The notes under the pieces: generated by a model
The model's input: only the letters and a program-made list of their open reading frames with translations
Databases searched by the model: none
Told to the model about the DNA's origin: nothing
Made by a program: the position numbers and the translations under genes
From: Chitinophaga sp. CF118
Lineage (GTDB): Bacteria > Bacteroidota > Bacteroidia > Chitinophagales > Chitinophagaceae
NCBI RefSeq assembly: GCF_900112615.1
Contig: NZ_FOMK01000003.1
Location: 744,001 to 808,000, forward strand
Direction: 5' to 3'
Length of the DNA: 64,000 nucleotides
Shown here: piece after piece, positions 55,297 through 64,000 of the stretch
How positions within the stretch are numbered: position 1 is the first letter of the stretch
Layout of the letters: the number at the start of each line of letters is the position of its first letter

Positions 55297-55797
55297 ATGA
55301 CAATAACAAATGTTCTTACGGAAGAAGAAATTGATGCCGTAATTGAAGAAGTTAGTGATAAGGATTTTAGTGCAATTGAAAGGAATAAGGAGTCCTTTAA
55401 ATTTGATTGGAAGCGCTATCGGGGCAAGGAGGTTTATAAATTAAGGGCCCTAAAAGATAATGTTATATTGGGAGTAATGTGTATTGTAGAGTATCCCACT
55501 TCTTCAGGAATTGGCGCAATTGAAATAGATCTGCTGGAAGTAAATAGTGAAGATGTAGGTGCTAGTAAAAAAATGAATAAAATAGGAGGTTGTTTGATTG
55601 CTTATGCATGCAGGGAAGCCTTCAAGCGGGGGTATGAAGGGTTTATCTTTCTTTGTCCCAAAACCAGGCTTATAAATCATTATGAATCTCAGTATGGCAT
55701 GCACCATTCGCCGGGAGGGTTAAAACCAGAAGTGGGGTTTATGGTCTCTGAAGGCAAAAATTCTTACAATCTTATTAGAAGGTATCTGGATGCATAA
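55297..55797 (+). CDS. GNAT-like protein, candidate toxin
   Basis: A 166-residue protein. The central core resembles a GNAT acetyltransferase: strands IGAIEIDLLEV, the loop SKKMNKIGG at the acetyl-CoA pyrophosphate position, helix CLIAYACREAFKRGYEG, strand FIFLCPKT, and a C-terminal NHYESQYGM block typical of GNAT beta-6. It lies 15 bp upstream of an HTH gene. Acetyltransferase toxins (TacT/AtaT-like) have this size and an HTH or RHH partner, but the order here (enzyme first) and the diverged loop leave a simple acetyltransferase possible. Confidence 0.65.
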   Translation: MTITNVLTEEEIDAVIEEVSDKDFSAIERNKESFKFDWKRYRGKEVYKLRALKDNVILGVMCIVEYPTSSGIGAIEIDLLEVNSEDVGASKKMNKIGGCLIAYACREAFKRGYEGFIFLCPKTRLINHYESQYGMHHSPGGLKPEVGFMVSEGKNSYNLIRRYLDA

Positions 55798-55812
55798 TTC
55801 GTTTTTCTAAAA

Positions 55813-56370
55813 ATGATAATTGAACATTTTAAATCAAAAGATATGAAATTGTATAAAGCCTTAGAGGAAAAATATACGCCCGAAGAACTTGCCGAATCGT
55901 ATGTATTTCCTGATACCTCTTCAAAAGAAGAAAAGGAAGAAAAATTGACTGCTTTAAAACAACATTTCGAAGAAGTAAAATCAAAATACTCTGATGATGA
56001 CAAACTGTTGTTTCAATTATTGCAATTAAAATTTTTAATTCAGGATTATCTTAAAAGTGACTTATTTAATAAGCTGTATACCTTTGGCTTTTTCCTTCAG
56101 GAGTATATTACCCGGATAAACAGGAAAAATAAAGACTTTGCAGCAGAAATAGATATTGAGCCTGCAGAACTTAGCCAGATTATAAATAAGCATAGGTCGC
56201 CTTCTGAGAAAATAATGATTAGACTAGGCATTCATTCAAACAACAATTTTCCCGCACATTTATGGTTTAAATTGTTAGAAAAAGAACGGGTTTATGAATT
56301 GCTTCATAATGATAAATTGAAAGAAGTAGAATCACACCATGTTAAGCGTAAACTTGAATTCTCTTTTTGA
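55813..56370 (+). CDS. HTH protein, candidate antitoxin/regulator
   Basis: A 185-residue protein. A charged N-terminal part (residues 1-75, KEEKEEKLTALKQHFEEVK) and a helical middle precede an XRE/HigA-like HTH (about residues 110-150, KDFAAEIDIEPAELSQIINK, SPSEKIMIRLGI) and a short basic tail. It has a second in-frame ATG at 55843. It follows the GNAT-like gene by 15 bp and probably shares its mRNA. It may neutralise the partner and repress the promoter. Confidence in the HTH is good; the antitoxin role is inference. Confidence 0.75.
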   Translation: MIIEHFKSKDMKLYKALEEKYTPEELAESYVFPDTSSKEEKEEKLTALKQHFEEVKSKYSDDDKLLFQLLQLKFLIQDYLKSDLFNKLYTFGFFLQEYITRINRKNKDFAAEIDIEPAELSQIINKHRSPSEKIMIRLGIHSNNNFPAHLWFKLLEKERVYELLHNDKLKEVESHHVKRKLEFSF

Positions 56371-56496
56371 CAAGGTTATCAATTAAATTAAACGACTGTC
56401 TTAACTCCAAAGCATGCCCCTTTTGCACTAAGGCTGAAGTAGGTAGTAGTGATAGCATTTTTAGTGGATAATAACCGGACTTTCACCTTGGGATGA

Positions 56497-57510
56497 TCAA
56501 TCGTTTTGGGGTAGTATTATGGGCCAACAATCCTTATCCCATTTTATTTCTTCCAGCAATAGCTTAGACCTGCCCTGATCATGTGCATCATATCCATGAT
56601 AAATAAAATAGTCCTTTCCTTCAGCGGTATACACTGCATTATGGCCTACTCCATACCACTCTGTACTTTTACCCTGCACTACAATTGTACCTCCATTCAA
56701 TTCCATAGGAATATTTTGCTTGTCAAGATAAGGACCTTGTACTTTCTCACTTCTGCCAACTACCACCTTGTAATTACTTTTTTCCCCACGGCAACAATAA
56801 TCCCATGAAACAAAGAGGTAATAATATTTCCCCTTTTGAAAAATGAAGGGCGCTTCCACCGCTCCATCTCCTGCCACTGTATCGGGAATTGTAATATCAC
56901 GTGGTCTTTTGGCGATGCTGTACCACTCCTCTGGCGTAGCTACAGATAACAGGTCATCTGCCAACTTCACCAGTTTTATACCATCCCAGAAAGAACCGAA
57001 AGCAAGCCAGGGTGTTTTGCTGCTATCTACAATGAGATTGGGGTCTATAGCATTCCACATGTCCCTGCCGGGAACTGACTGAATTACCTTGCCTTTATCT
57101 TCCCATTTATAATCAGGAGAGGTGTTATCAAGGGTTGTATTAACCGCAACGCCGATACAGGATGTGTTTTTTCCAAATGCAGAAACAGCGTAATACAAAT
57201 AATACCTGCCATTATGAAAACTAATGTCCGGTGCCCATATATGCCCTTTGAAGCCTGGTACAGCTTTCATTGCCCATTCAGGTGGCTGGACAAACACCGA
57301 TTTTTCTTTTCGCCAATGTTGTAAATCCCGCGACGAAAAAACAGTAATGCCGAAACCAGTGCAGAATACATAATATGTGTCCTTCTCTTTTATTATAACA
57401 GGATCATGTACCGGTGTGTTCCGGGTAAGAAAAACAGTACCTGCAGGCACTGGCTGCGCCTGCAGGACTAAAGGAAATATACAAAGTAATATCACAGCCT
57501 TCAACTTCAT
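56497..57510 (-). CDS. GH43 arabinan endo-1,5-alpha-L-arabinosidase-like enzyme
   Basis: A 337-residue secreted enzyme (signal peptide MKLKAVILLCIFPLVLQA). The five-bladed propeller catalytic acids are at Asp36 (TPVHDPVI), Asp156 (NAIDPNLI) and Glu219 (GAVEAPFIF). It looks like GH43 subfamily 5 and cleaves alpha-1,5-linked arabinan. Its ATG overlaps the preceding GH51 stop (ATGA), so translation is coupled. It is the last gene of the arabinan locus. Confidence 0.93.
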   Translation of the reverse strand: MKLKAVILLCIFPLVLQAQPVPAGTVFLTRNTPVHDPVIIKEKDTYYVFCTGFGITVFSSRDLQHWRKEKSVFVQPPEWAMKAVPGFKGHIWAPDISFHNGRYYLYYAVSAFGKNTSCIGVAVNTTLDNTSPDYKWEDKGKVIQSVPGRDMWNAIDPNLIVDSSKTPWLAFGSFWDGIKLVKLADDLLSVATPEEWYSIAKRPRDITIPDTVAGDGAVEAPFIFQKGKYYYLFVSWDYCCRGEKSNYKVVVGRSEKVQGPYLDKQNIPMELNGGTIVVQGKSTEWYGVGHNAVYTAEGKDYFIYHGYDAHDQGRSKLLLEEIKWDKDCWPIILPQND

Positions 57511-59489
57511 AGTTTTACTTTCACTATCGTGAATGAATAAGGCGCTACATCCAGCGGAATTTTCTTCCCTGGAATTTTAATTACCGATTCTCTGGGATAT
57601 ACAGATTGTGGTTGCTCAAAACTATTGACGCTGTTCCGTTCATCGCTTTGTAATACGGTTACGCTTGCCTGTAATGCAGCTGGTTTGGCATCTTCCAGTG
57701 CAATGGTATAAGATTGCTGTTTGTTAGCTACATTCACCAGTTTAATAATAAGTTCATTATTTTTTTCATCAATGCAGGCAGAGGCATACAAACTATCCTG
57801 CCCTGCTATCACCGCGTTGTCCATCTTCACAGGTACTACCGCAGTTCCTTTATTTAAGGAAAATAATTGTTGCACATAATAGTTAGGTGTTCCGTATGAA
57901 CGCAGATTATCTACCCATATAAGATCCGGTGTCCATTGCCAGCCATCTGTATGCGCAAATAAAGGCGCATATGAAGCCATATTCACCACATCGGCATTCC
58001 TTTCCAGGCCCGTCATAAAGGCCGCTTCCGATAGCGCAGTATACCAGTTATTTTTGTTGTTTATACTTACAGTTTTATCGCTCTGCGCAGCATATTCGCC
58101 TGCAAATATTTTACTGCCATTCCGGGGGTAATGATCATAACGTTGTGCATTTTGTAAGAACCATTGCGGAGAACGGTAATAATGTTCATCAATAATATCG
58201 GCATGCATGTTCCTCAGCTCATTGTTCAGATAATCAAAACGTTCGCCATCGGGATCTGTTCCTGAGCTGTTCACCAATTTAATATCCGGATATTTTGCTT
58301 TGATGGCATTAGTAAATAATTTGAGTCTTTCTACATATTGTGGCCCCCAGTTTTCATTACCTACGCCTAACAGCTTTAAATGAAAAGGAGAGGGGTGACC
58401 CATTTCTGCACGTACCTTTCCCCATTTGCTGGTTGCATCTCCATTTGCAAACTCGATCAGATCCAGTGCATCCTGTATATATGGGTACAGTTCATTAAGT
58501 GGTACAAGTTCTGCGGAGTTAAACTGGCAGGCCATGCCACAGTTAAGAATTGGCAAAGGTTCGGCACCAATATCTTCAGCAAGTTGAAAATATTCAAAGA
58601 AGCCCAGCCCAAAGGTCTGGAAATAATCAGGTGTGGGCCGGTGTGCGAATTCAAAATTCCAGCGGTTGATGATCAATTGTCTTTCCTCTAAAGGACCTAT
58701 TGTTTTTTTCCATTGATAACGTTGTGAAAGATCAAACCCTTCTACAATGCAGCCTCCGGGAAAACGAATAAATCCGGGCTTCATATCAGCAAGCAATTGC
58801 ACCATGTCTGCACGCATCCCTCCCGGACGATTCTTCCACGTGTTTGAGGGAAACAGTGAAATGATATCAAGATCAATCACACCGTTTCCTTCCAGCCACA
58901 ACTGCATTTTAGCTTTGGGCTCAGTTTCCAGGGCAGTAAAGCTAACATGTTGTTTATGCCACATTGTATCCTGATATTCAGGTACCAGTACTGTATCGCC
59001 AATAACTCCACCACTACTATTCAGCAATTGTATATGTAGTGTTAAGCCTGGATGTTGTTGTTTGTACATGACAGAAAAATCGTATCGCAACCCTTTTCTG
59101 ATACCCATACCGCGGAAACCTTCATTCAGCAGGCCAACACTTCCTTTCCCGGCATTTCTTGCAGTAGCCCTCAAATAACGGGGGTTGCTGGTGTTCTCTG
59201 CTTTCCTGTTCAGAATAAGCATATCGCCTTCTTTTACCTGGCTACCATTTACTGTCCAGCCCATCAGCGGTTTGAAAAATTCAAAGGAGCGGTTTTTTAC
59301 CAGTTCGGCATAAATACCCCCATCTGCGCCAAGATTAATATCTTCAAAAAAGACACCCCACATAGTAGGGGCTATCTTAGCCGTTGTTACTTTCGTTTTT
59401 ACTGAAATAACTTTGTTGCTTTGCGCTGCTGCTGCACCTGACCACAACAAAAATCCCAATGCCAATATCTTACATGCCTTCTTTTTCAT
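57507..59489 (-). CDS. GH51 alpha-L-arabinofuranosidase
   Basis: A 660-residue enzyme from ATG 59489 (MKKKACKILALGF), giving a clean signal peptide. An N-terminal module resembling CBM4/9 (about 60-200) precedes the GH51 barrel with acid/base Glu near 378 (GVGNENWGPQ) and nucleophile Glu near 464 (IFAGEYAAQ). It removes arabinose side chains and short oligomers. It lies between two GH43 genes. Confidence 0.93.
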   Translation of the reverse strand: MKKKACKILALGFLLWSGAAAAQSNKVISVKTKVTTAKIAPTMWGVFFEDINLGADGGIYAELVKNRSFEFFKPLMGWTVNGSQVKEGDMLILNRKAENTSNPRYLRATARNAGKGSVGLLNEGFRGMGIRKGLRYDFSVMYKQQHPGLTLHIQLLNSSGGVIGDTVLVPEYQDTMWHKQHVSFTALETEPKAKMQLWLEGNGVIDLDIISLFPSNTWKNRPGGMRADMVQLLADMKPGFIRFPGGCIVEGFDLSQRYQWKKTIGPLEERQLIINRWNFEFAHRPTPDYFQTFGLGFFEYFQLAEDIGAEPLPILNCGMACQFNSAELVPLNELYPYIQDALDLIEFANGDATSKWGKVRAEMGHPSPFHLKLLGVGNENWGPQYVERLKLFTNAIKAKYPDIKLVNSSGTDPDGERFDYLNNELRNMHADIIDEHYYRSPQWFLQNAQRYDHYPRNGSKIFAGEYAAQSDKTVSINNKNNWYTALSEAAFMTGLERNADVVNMASYAPLFAHTDGWQWTPDLIWVDNLRSYGTPNYYVQQLFSLNKGTAVVPVKMDNAVIAGQDSLYASACIDEKNNELIIKLVNVANKQQSYTIALEDAKPAALQASVTVLQSDERNSVNSFEQPQSVYPRESVIKIPGKKIPLDVAPYSFTIVKVKL

Positions 59490-59506
59490 TTGAACCAATT
59501 GTCTGT

Positions 59507-60985
59507 TTATAGAATCTTTTTGCCCCATATGGCAGTACCATTATTATTCAGCCCTGTAAAGATGAAGGTGATCCGCTTATTTTCCCAGTCTCTTCCTCTC
59601 TGTACAAACACTTTATCTGTGTAACCATTACTCCAGTTTAACTGTAGCCAGGGGGCATTATAAGTCCATTTACTGCTGGCATCATTATTCAGGGTGCCAT
59701 TGGCCGATATAACAAGAGTAGCGGATACCTGGAAATCAGGAGATACCTGTGTATCTGCATAGCCAGGCACTACCCTGTAACCTAGAATAATCTGTTCCCA
59801 ATTACCAGCTATGCTATCCTGGGGCACTAAAGTATTATCTTCCCATGCATATCGTTCGGGCGATACTACTGGCCAGCCATCGGTTGTCCAGAACATTTTT
59901 CGCACATGCAGGTCCATAAAATATTTATTGACGCCAGGTCTGCCCTGATGTGCCAGATAGTACTGCCCATTTCCATCGTCAAAAGCAGCACAATGGGAAA
60001 CTCCCTGCCAGCCACCATGCCCGCTGAACTGGTAAGGTGCTGTGATCATCGGGCCATGATCTGCATCTGTATTGGCATCCTGCCCGTTGAAATCATAAAA
60101 TGGTCCCGCAGGATTATCTGCCCGCATCACTCTTGTATTGTATTTTGTTTCCAGCCAGTCGTAAGCAATGAATAGAAAATATTTATTCAGTGCACTATTA
60201 TATATCACGTCTGCCCCTTCGATGTTGCCGTTGTAATTGCCACTGGTAAATCCTCTGTTTGCAATGCGGACGCCTTTATCACTTCCATTTAAAGCAAGCC
60301 CTGTAACCGGATCAAGTTTCAATACATAAATACCATCCCAGGCGGAACCATAATACATCCATTGATCACCCGTTGGCGTAGTAACCACAGTAGGGTCGAT
60401 GGCATTGGTTTGCCTGGTATTATCATTCAGAGAAGTAACTACAAGACCCTTTTCCGTCCAGGGGCCTTCCGGTGAAGTTGCGGTAGCCAGTCCAATCACA
60501 CTTAAACGGCCAACATTGGAAGAAAGGGAATAATACAACCTGTATTCACTACCCACTTTCATGATATAAGGTGCCCATATGCCATCATTGGGTGTGCCAT
60601 TATGCTGTTTAATAAAAGAAGCACCTAAAGAGGGTAAACCATCAAATACCCAACCTGCAAAGGTCCATTGTACCAGGTCTTTGGATTTCCTTATTTGTAT
60701 ACCTGCTTTTACTGAGATGCCATAACCTACATCTGTACTATAACAATAATAATAGTCGCCAAACTTTTTGATTGATGGATCATGCACATTATAGGATCCC
60801 CACTTTGTATAATAAACAAAAGGGGAGATATCCGCATATGTGTCACTAATAGTGTTAATATCAAAAGGAGTAACCGGTATCTCTGTTCCGGTTGTATCAG
60901 TTGCTGCGGGGGCATCCACACCCGCTTTTTTGCAGGAAGTGATGGCTGCCAGCAGCAAAAGAAAAACGCCTGTTTTTTTTATCAT
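59507..60985 (-). CDS. GH43 surface lipoprotein arabinanase
   Basis: A 492-residue lipoprotein from ATG 60985, lipobox AITSC. Catalytic acids are about Asp69 (YNVHDPSIKK), Asp197 (NAIDPTVV) and Glu256 (GNIEGADVIYN). The WAPYI and YGSAWDG motifs and a C-terminal beta-sandwich fit GH43 subfamily 4 endo-arabinanases. As a surface lipoprotein it would make the first cut, before uptake by SusCD. Confidence 0.93.
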   Translation of the reverse strand: MIKKTGVFLLLLAAITSCKKAGVDAPAATDTTGTEIPVTPFDINTISDTYADISPFVYYTKWGSYNVHDPSIKKFGDYYYCYSTDVGYGISVKAGIQIRKSKDLVQWTFAGWVFDGLPSLGASFIKQHNGTPNDGIWAPYIMKVGSEYRLYYSLSSNVGRLSVIGLATATSPEGPWTEKGLVVTSLNDNTRQTNAIDPTVVTTPTGDQWMYYGSAWDGIYVLKLDPVTGLALNGSDKGVRIANRGFTSGNYNGNIEGADVIYNSALNKYFLFIAYDWLETKYNTRVMRADNPAGPFYDFNGQDANTDADHGPMITAPYQFSGHGGWQGVSHCAAFDDGNGQYYLAHQGRPGVNKYFMDLHVRKMFWTTDGWPVVSPERYAWEDNTLVPQDSIAGNWEQIILGYRVVPGYADTQVSPDFQVSATLVISANGTLNNDASSKWTYNAPWLQLNWSNGYTDKVFVQRGRDWENKRITFIFTGLNNNGTAIWGKKIL

Positions 60986-61069
60986 ACAAGATTGAAACAT
61001 ACAATGTATTTATATGCTGTGCACTACTGGTTTTATTACAAAAATCAGCAGTGCACAGAACAGATTTTC

Positions 61070-62620
61070 TTAGTAACTGGAGTTTTGTTTGAATCCGGGA
61101 TTGTTATCTATTTCTCCCTGTGGTATGGGATACAATTCTTTTCCCGCTTTATAATTATTGAACTCAGGATCTCTTGCTTTAAGCATATCAAGTTTTGTTG
61201 CATCCTGTAGCCATCCCCAGCGGCGGATATCATCAAACCGGTGTCCTTCCAGGCAGAACTCCAGTAAACGCTCATGTGCCAGTTGATCACGCATCTGTTG
61301 TTGTGTCATGGCTGCCAGTGTAGCAGTTATATCCGGAAGGTTGGCCCGGGTCCTTACCTTTTGAATATAAGGTGCGGCCTGGGATGTCTGGTTCAGCTCA
61401 TTCAGGGATTCTGCATACATTAACAATATATCCGAATAACGCATAAGCCGTTCATTGATCCCGGATTTCCAGTCATATTCGTTTGCTTTATTGCCATCTC
61501 CATTTTCGTATTTCCTGCAGAAGACATCGTTCAGATAGGAGCTATTGGCATACACCAGCGCAAATGATTGTCCGTAGATCGTTTCACCTGGCTTGTTATA
61601 AAACATGGTAGCATCCAGGCGGGGATCTACCTGTCCGTCTATCGTTTTCTCCTGCTGGAATTCGTTAAATGCAGAAAGAGAAGGCTGAACATCTGTCCAT
61701 CCGAAATTAGGCGCGCCAAATGTGATTGCCCTGGCAGATGTTTTAGCCCATGTAGAAGTGGGTATTCCCTGCCATCCCAGATCTGTTCCACCCACAGTGG
61801 TGGAAAACTGTATTTCAAAAACGGATTCTATATTATTCTCTTTGCTCTCTGTAAAATTGTCTTTATAGTCAGGCATCAGGTCGTACACGCCCAAATCGAT
61901 CACCCCTTTAAATTGTGCTGCTGCTTCTGTATACATTTTATTGAACAGGTAGGCTTTTCCAAGATAGCCCATTGCTGCCCCTTTTGTAGCCCTTCCTAAC
62001 TGGTTGGCATCAGCTCCGCTCACATTGGTATAGGTTGCAGGCAGCAGGTCCACAGCGGCCTTAAAATCTGCTATCACCTGTTTCCAGCCCTGCGCTTCTG
62101 TAGTTTGTGGAGAGAAAAAATCTGAGGAGGACTTGGGGGTTGTTATGGGCAGTGCCACATTACCAAACATGTTCACTAAATGAAAGAAGTACAAACCTCT
62201 TAAAAAATAGGCCTGCCCCAGTACCCTGTTTTTTAAATCAGCATCCATAGATATACCGGGTACATTATCTAACACCTGGTTACAACGGGCCACTCCTTCA
62301 TAATATTCATCAAATGCCCATCCGTAACCGGAAGCATCACTCGTTCCCAATGCAAATTTCCCTACGCCGGATATAGCTGTCCAGGGACTATTACTCCGTA
62401 TGTCATCTCCACGAACATCTAATAATATGGGTGTAAAACGCATGTAAGCGCCATCAAGCAACATCGGTGCATATGCGGCATTTACCCCCTGCACTGCGTC
62501 AGCTCCTGTTTTCCAGAAAGAGGAAGACGTTTGTGCATTAGGGTTTACCTGATCTAATTTTTTATTACAGCCTGCAGCTAATAAGCTGGCAGCGGAAAGT
62601 ATAAGTATATAGCGTTTCAT
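61070..62620 (-). CDS. SusD-family lipoprotein of the arabinan locus
   Basis: A 516-residue SusD homologue with lipobox LLAAGC. The conserved blocks AYFLRGLYFFHLVNMFGNVA and ERLLEFCLEGHRFDDIRRWG are present. It binds arabino-oligosaccharides for the SusC encoded 21 bp upstream. Confidence 0.96.
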   Translation of the reverse strand: MKRYILILSAASLLAAGCNKKLDQVNPNAQTSSSFWKTGADAVQGVNAAYAPMLLDGAYMRFTPILLDVRGDDIRSNSPWTAISGVGKFALGTSDASGYGWAFDEYYEGVARCNQVLDNVPGISMDADLKNRVLGQAYFLRGLYFFHLVNMFGNVALPITTPKSSSDFFSPQTTEAQGWKQVIADFKAAVDLLPATYTNVSGADANQLGRATKGAAMGYLGKAYLFNKMYTEAAAQFKGVIDLGVYDLMPDYKDNFTESKENNIESVFEIQFSTTVGGTDLGWQGIPTSTWAKTSARAITFGAPNFGWTDVQPSLSAFNEFQQEKTIDGQVDPRLDATMFYNKPGETIYGQSFALVYANSSYLNDVFCRKYENGDGNKANEYDWKSGINERLMRYSDILLMYAESLNELNQTSQAAPYIQKVRTRANLPDITATLAAMTQQQMRDQLAHERLLEFCLEGHRFDDIRRWGWLQDATKLDMLKARDPEFNNYKAGKELYPIPQGEIDNNPGFKQNSSY

Positions 62621-62641
62621 AATAATACTGTTTATTAAAGA

Positions 62642-64000
62642 TTAAAGACCTAACTGTACACCAACCATCACTGTTCTCGGGTTGGGGAATGAACCATAAT
62701 CATATCCGCGATTGAATAATCCATCGCTGATGAAGTCTGGATCGTAGCCTTTATATTTTGAAATGGTTAACAGGTTCAGACCTGATACATACATGCGAAA
62801 ACTCCTGATCACTTTGGTCCTGCTCAGTTTGGAGTCCGGGATACTATAACCAATCTGTGCATTCTGTAATTTTACATATGAGCCGCTTTCTACAAAACGG
62901 TCGGAGAATTTCCCGTTATTAATATCGTTAATGAGCGGTCTGGGTACATTCGTATTGGTATTGGATGCCGTCCAGAAACGCAATTCATCCACATGACTGT
63001 TGCCATACTGGCCGGCCATTAATGCTGCATAAACGCCATTGTAAACCTTGTTACCAGCGTTGCCCTGCCAGAAGAAAGAGAGATCAAAGTTCTTATAGGA
63101 GGCTGAGAAATTCAATCCATAATAGAACTTGGGAATGGTTGATCCAAGATAAGCTCTGTCGGCATCAGTAATAGTGCCGTCACCAGTGTTATCTTTATAT
63201 TTCACATCACCGGGTGCAATACCGCCCGACTGATTCTGTGTGGCATGCTTGGATACATCGTTAGCATTTTGAAACAGGCCCTCTGTAACAAAGCCGTATA
63301 ATTCTCCAACTTCCCTGCCTACTTCTGTTTTGCTGCCTGCGCCATAAACGGGATTATTAGTTCCGCCCAGCTTTAATACTTTGTTCTTTAAGGTATAGGC
63401 ATTGGCACTGATGTTATAATTAAAAGCACCTGCATTGTTCCGGTAGTTAACGGTAAATTCCATACCGGTATTCTTCAGCGAAGCGGCGTTGGTAGTAAGC
63501 GTTTGAGGAAAAGAGCCAACAGAGTAGGGGATAGGGATAGCGGTAATAATATCTTTTGATACCCGGTTAAAATATTCAACCGTAAATGTCAGCTTCTCCT
63601 GTAATATGCCCATATCAATGGCCACATTGGATGTTGTTGTTGATTCCCATTTCAGAGAAGGATCTGCCACGGAAACTGTCGTAGCTCCCGTTGCAAGCGA
63701 ATTATTAAACAAATAGTTTGTAGCATTGTTGATGTAGGATTGATAATCATAATAACCCAGGGCTGTCTGATTACCCAGCATGCCATATCCTCCTCTTAAC
63801 TTCATGCTGCTGATAAAGGAAGGCAGATGAAAGATCTTTTCATTAGTAATGTTCCATGCAGCGGCAAAACCTGCAAAATTTCCATACCGGTTATAGGGGC
63901 TGAATTTGGATGAACCATCTCTTCTGAAATTAAAGGTAAGGAGATAGCGGTCGTCATAATTATAATTAGCGCGGCCTAATAAAGAGAACATAGTAGCTGT
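62642..64000 (-). CDS. SusC-family transporter of the arabinan locus, 5' partial
   Basis: The C-terminal 453 codons of a SusC barrel, ending TVMVGVQLGL. The frame stays open to the right edge; the Met at 63991 is internal, since the preceding codons (ACA GCT ACT) continue the family pattern 'a..fsllGRaNYnYddRYLlTfn'. Plug and N-terminal domains lie outside the window. Confidence 0.95.
   Translation of the reverse strand, partial: TATMFSLLGRANYNYDDRYLLTFNFRRDGSSKFSPYNRYGNFAGFAAAWNITNEKIFHLPSFISSMKLRGGYGMLGNQTALGYYDYQSYINNATNYLFNNSLATGATTVSVADPSLKWESTTTSNVAIDMGILQEKLTFTVEYFNRVSKDIITAIPIPYSVGSFPQTLTTNAASLKNTGMEFTVNYRNNAGAFNYNISANAYTLKNKVLKLGGTNNPVYGAGSKTEVGREVGELYGFVTEGLFQNANDVSKHATQNQSGGIAPGDVKYKDNTGDGTITDADRAYLGSTIPKFYYGLNFSASYKNFDLSFFWQGNAGNKVYNGVYAALMAGQYGNSHVDELRFWTASNTNTNVPRPLINDINNGKFSDRFVESGSYVKLQNAQIGYSIPDSKLSRTKVIRSFRMYVSGLNLLTISKYKGYDPDFISDGLFNRGYDYGSFPNPRTVMVGVQLGL

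Noticed and set aside
61568..61999. A 143-codon frame antisense to the arabinan-locus susD
   Set aside because: Cys/Phe-rich translation typical of antisense frames; the sense SusD is unambiguous.

Overview
The window comes from a member of the Bacteroidota, most likely a Chitinophaga-like Chitinophagaceae. The evidence is three SusC/SusD pairs, a sigma/FecR/SusC/SusD operon, two LytS/LytTR two-component pairs, a SusR-like (DUF6377-type) regulator, a type IX secretion tail on a glucanase, promoter elements of the TAnnTTTG type and few Shine-Dalgarno sequences. I see no rRNA, tRNA, CRISPR array or insertion sequence. The family-level placement is inference; the phylum is well supported.

Layout. 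1-6.4 kb: a giant beta-rich protein (DUF6603-like, cut by the window start) and a 695-aa partner of unknown function. 6.5-10 kb: a LytS/LytTR system and a secreted barrel-like protein. 10-18.2 kb: a methyltransferase, a SusR-like regulator and a divergent SusC/SusD pair without enzymes, with two helically phased direct repeats between them; decayed AraC and AhpD remnants flank this block. 18.2-20.5 kb: an aldo/keto reductase and an AraC regulator. 20.9-29.2 kb (minus strand): ECF sigma, FecR anti-sigma, SusC with STN domain, SusD and a TlpA-like thioredoxin, with a candidate antisense RNA in the susC leader. 29.3-36.2 kb: small stress and enzyme genes, including a GreA-like protein, an SRPBCC protein, two alpha/beta hydrolases and a PorT-like barrel, separated by strong hairpins. 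36.5-43.4 kb: a second LytS/LytTR pair, an S41 peptidase, a lipoprotein operon and a DUF1761 protein.

43.5-48.5 kb is the most interesting block. A WYL regulator is divergent from a three-gene operon: an L-galactose-dehydrogenase-like aldo/keto reductase, a fusion of a GDP-mannose-hydrolase-type Nudix domain with a plant-like GDP-mannose 3,5-epimerase, and an aldonolactone oxidase of the gulonolactone/galactonolactone/arabinonolactone family. In order, these activities would convert GDP-mannose to GDP-L-galactose (or GDP-L-gulose), then to the free sugar, the lactone and L-ascorbate. This would be a compact bacterial counterpart of the plant Smirnoff-Wheeler vitamin C pathway, with the fused Nudix domain replacing the phosphorylase and phosphatase steps. 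The operon ends at a canonical terminator.

48.6-56.4 kb: an Lnt-like acyltransferase, a Crp-family regulator, a NagD-like phosphatase, small membrane proteins, a secreted GH64 glucanase with accessory domains, and a GNAT-like/HTH gene pair resembling a toxin-antitoxin module. 56.5-64 kb (minus strand): an arabinan utilization locus (SusC, SusD, GH43, GH51, GH43) running off the right edge.
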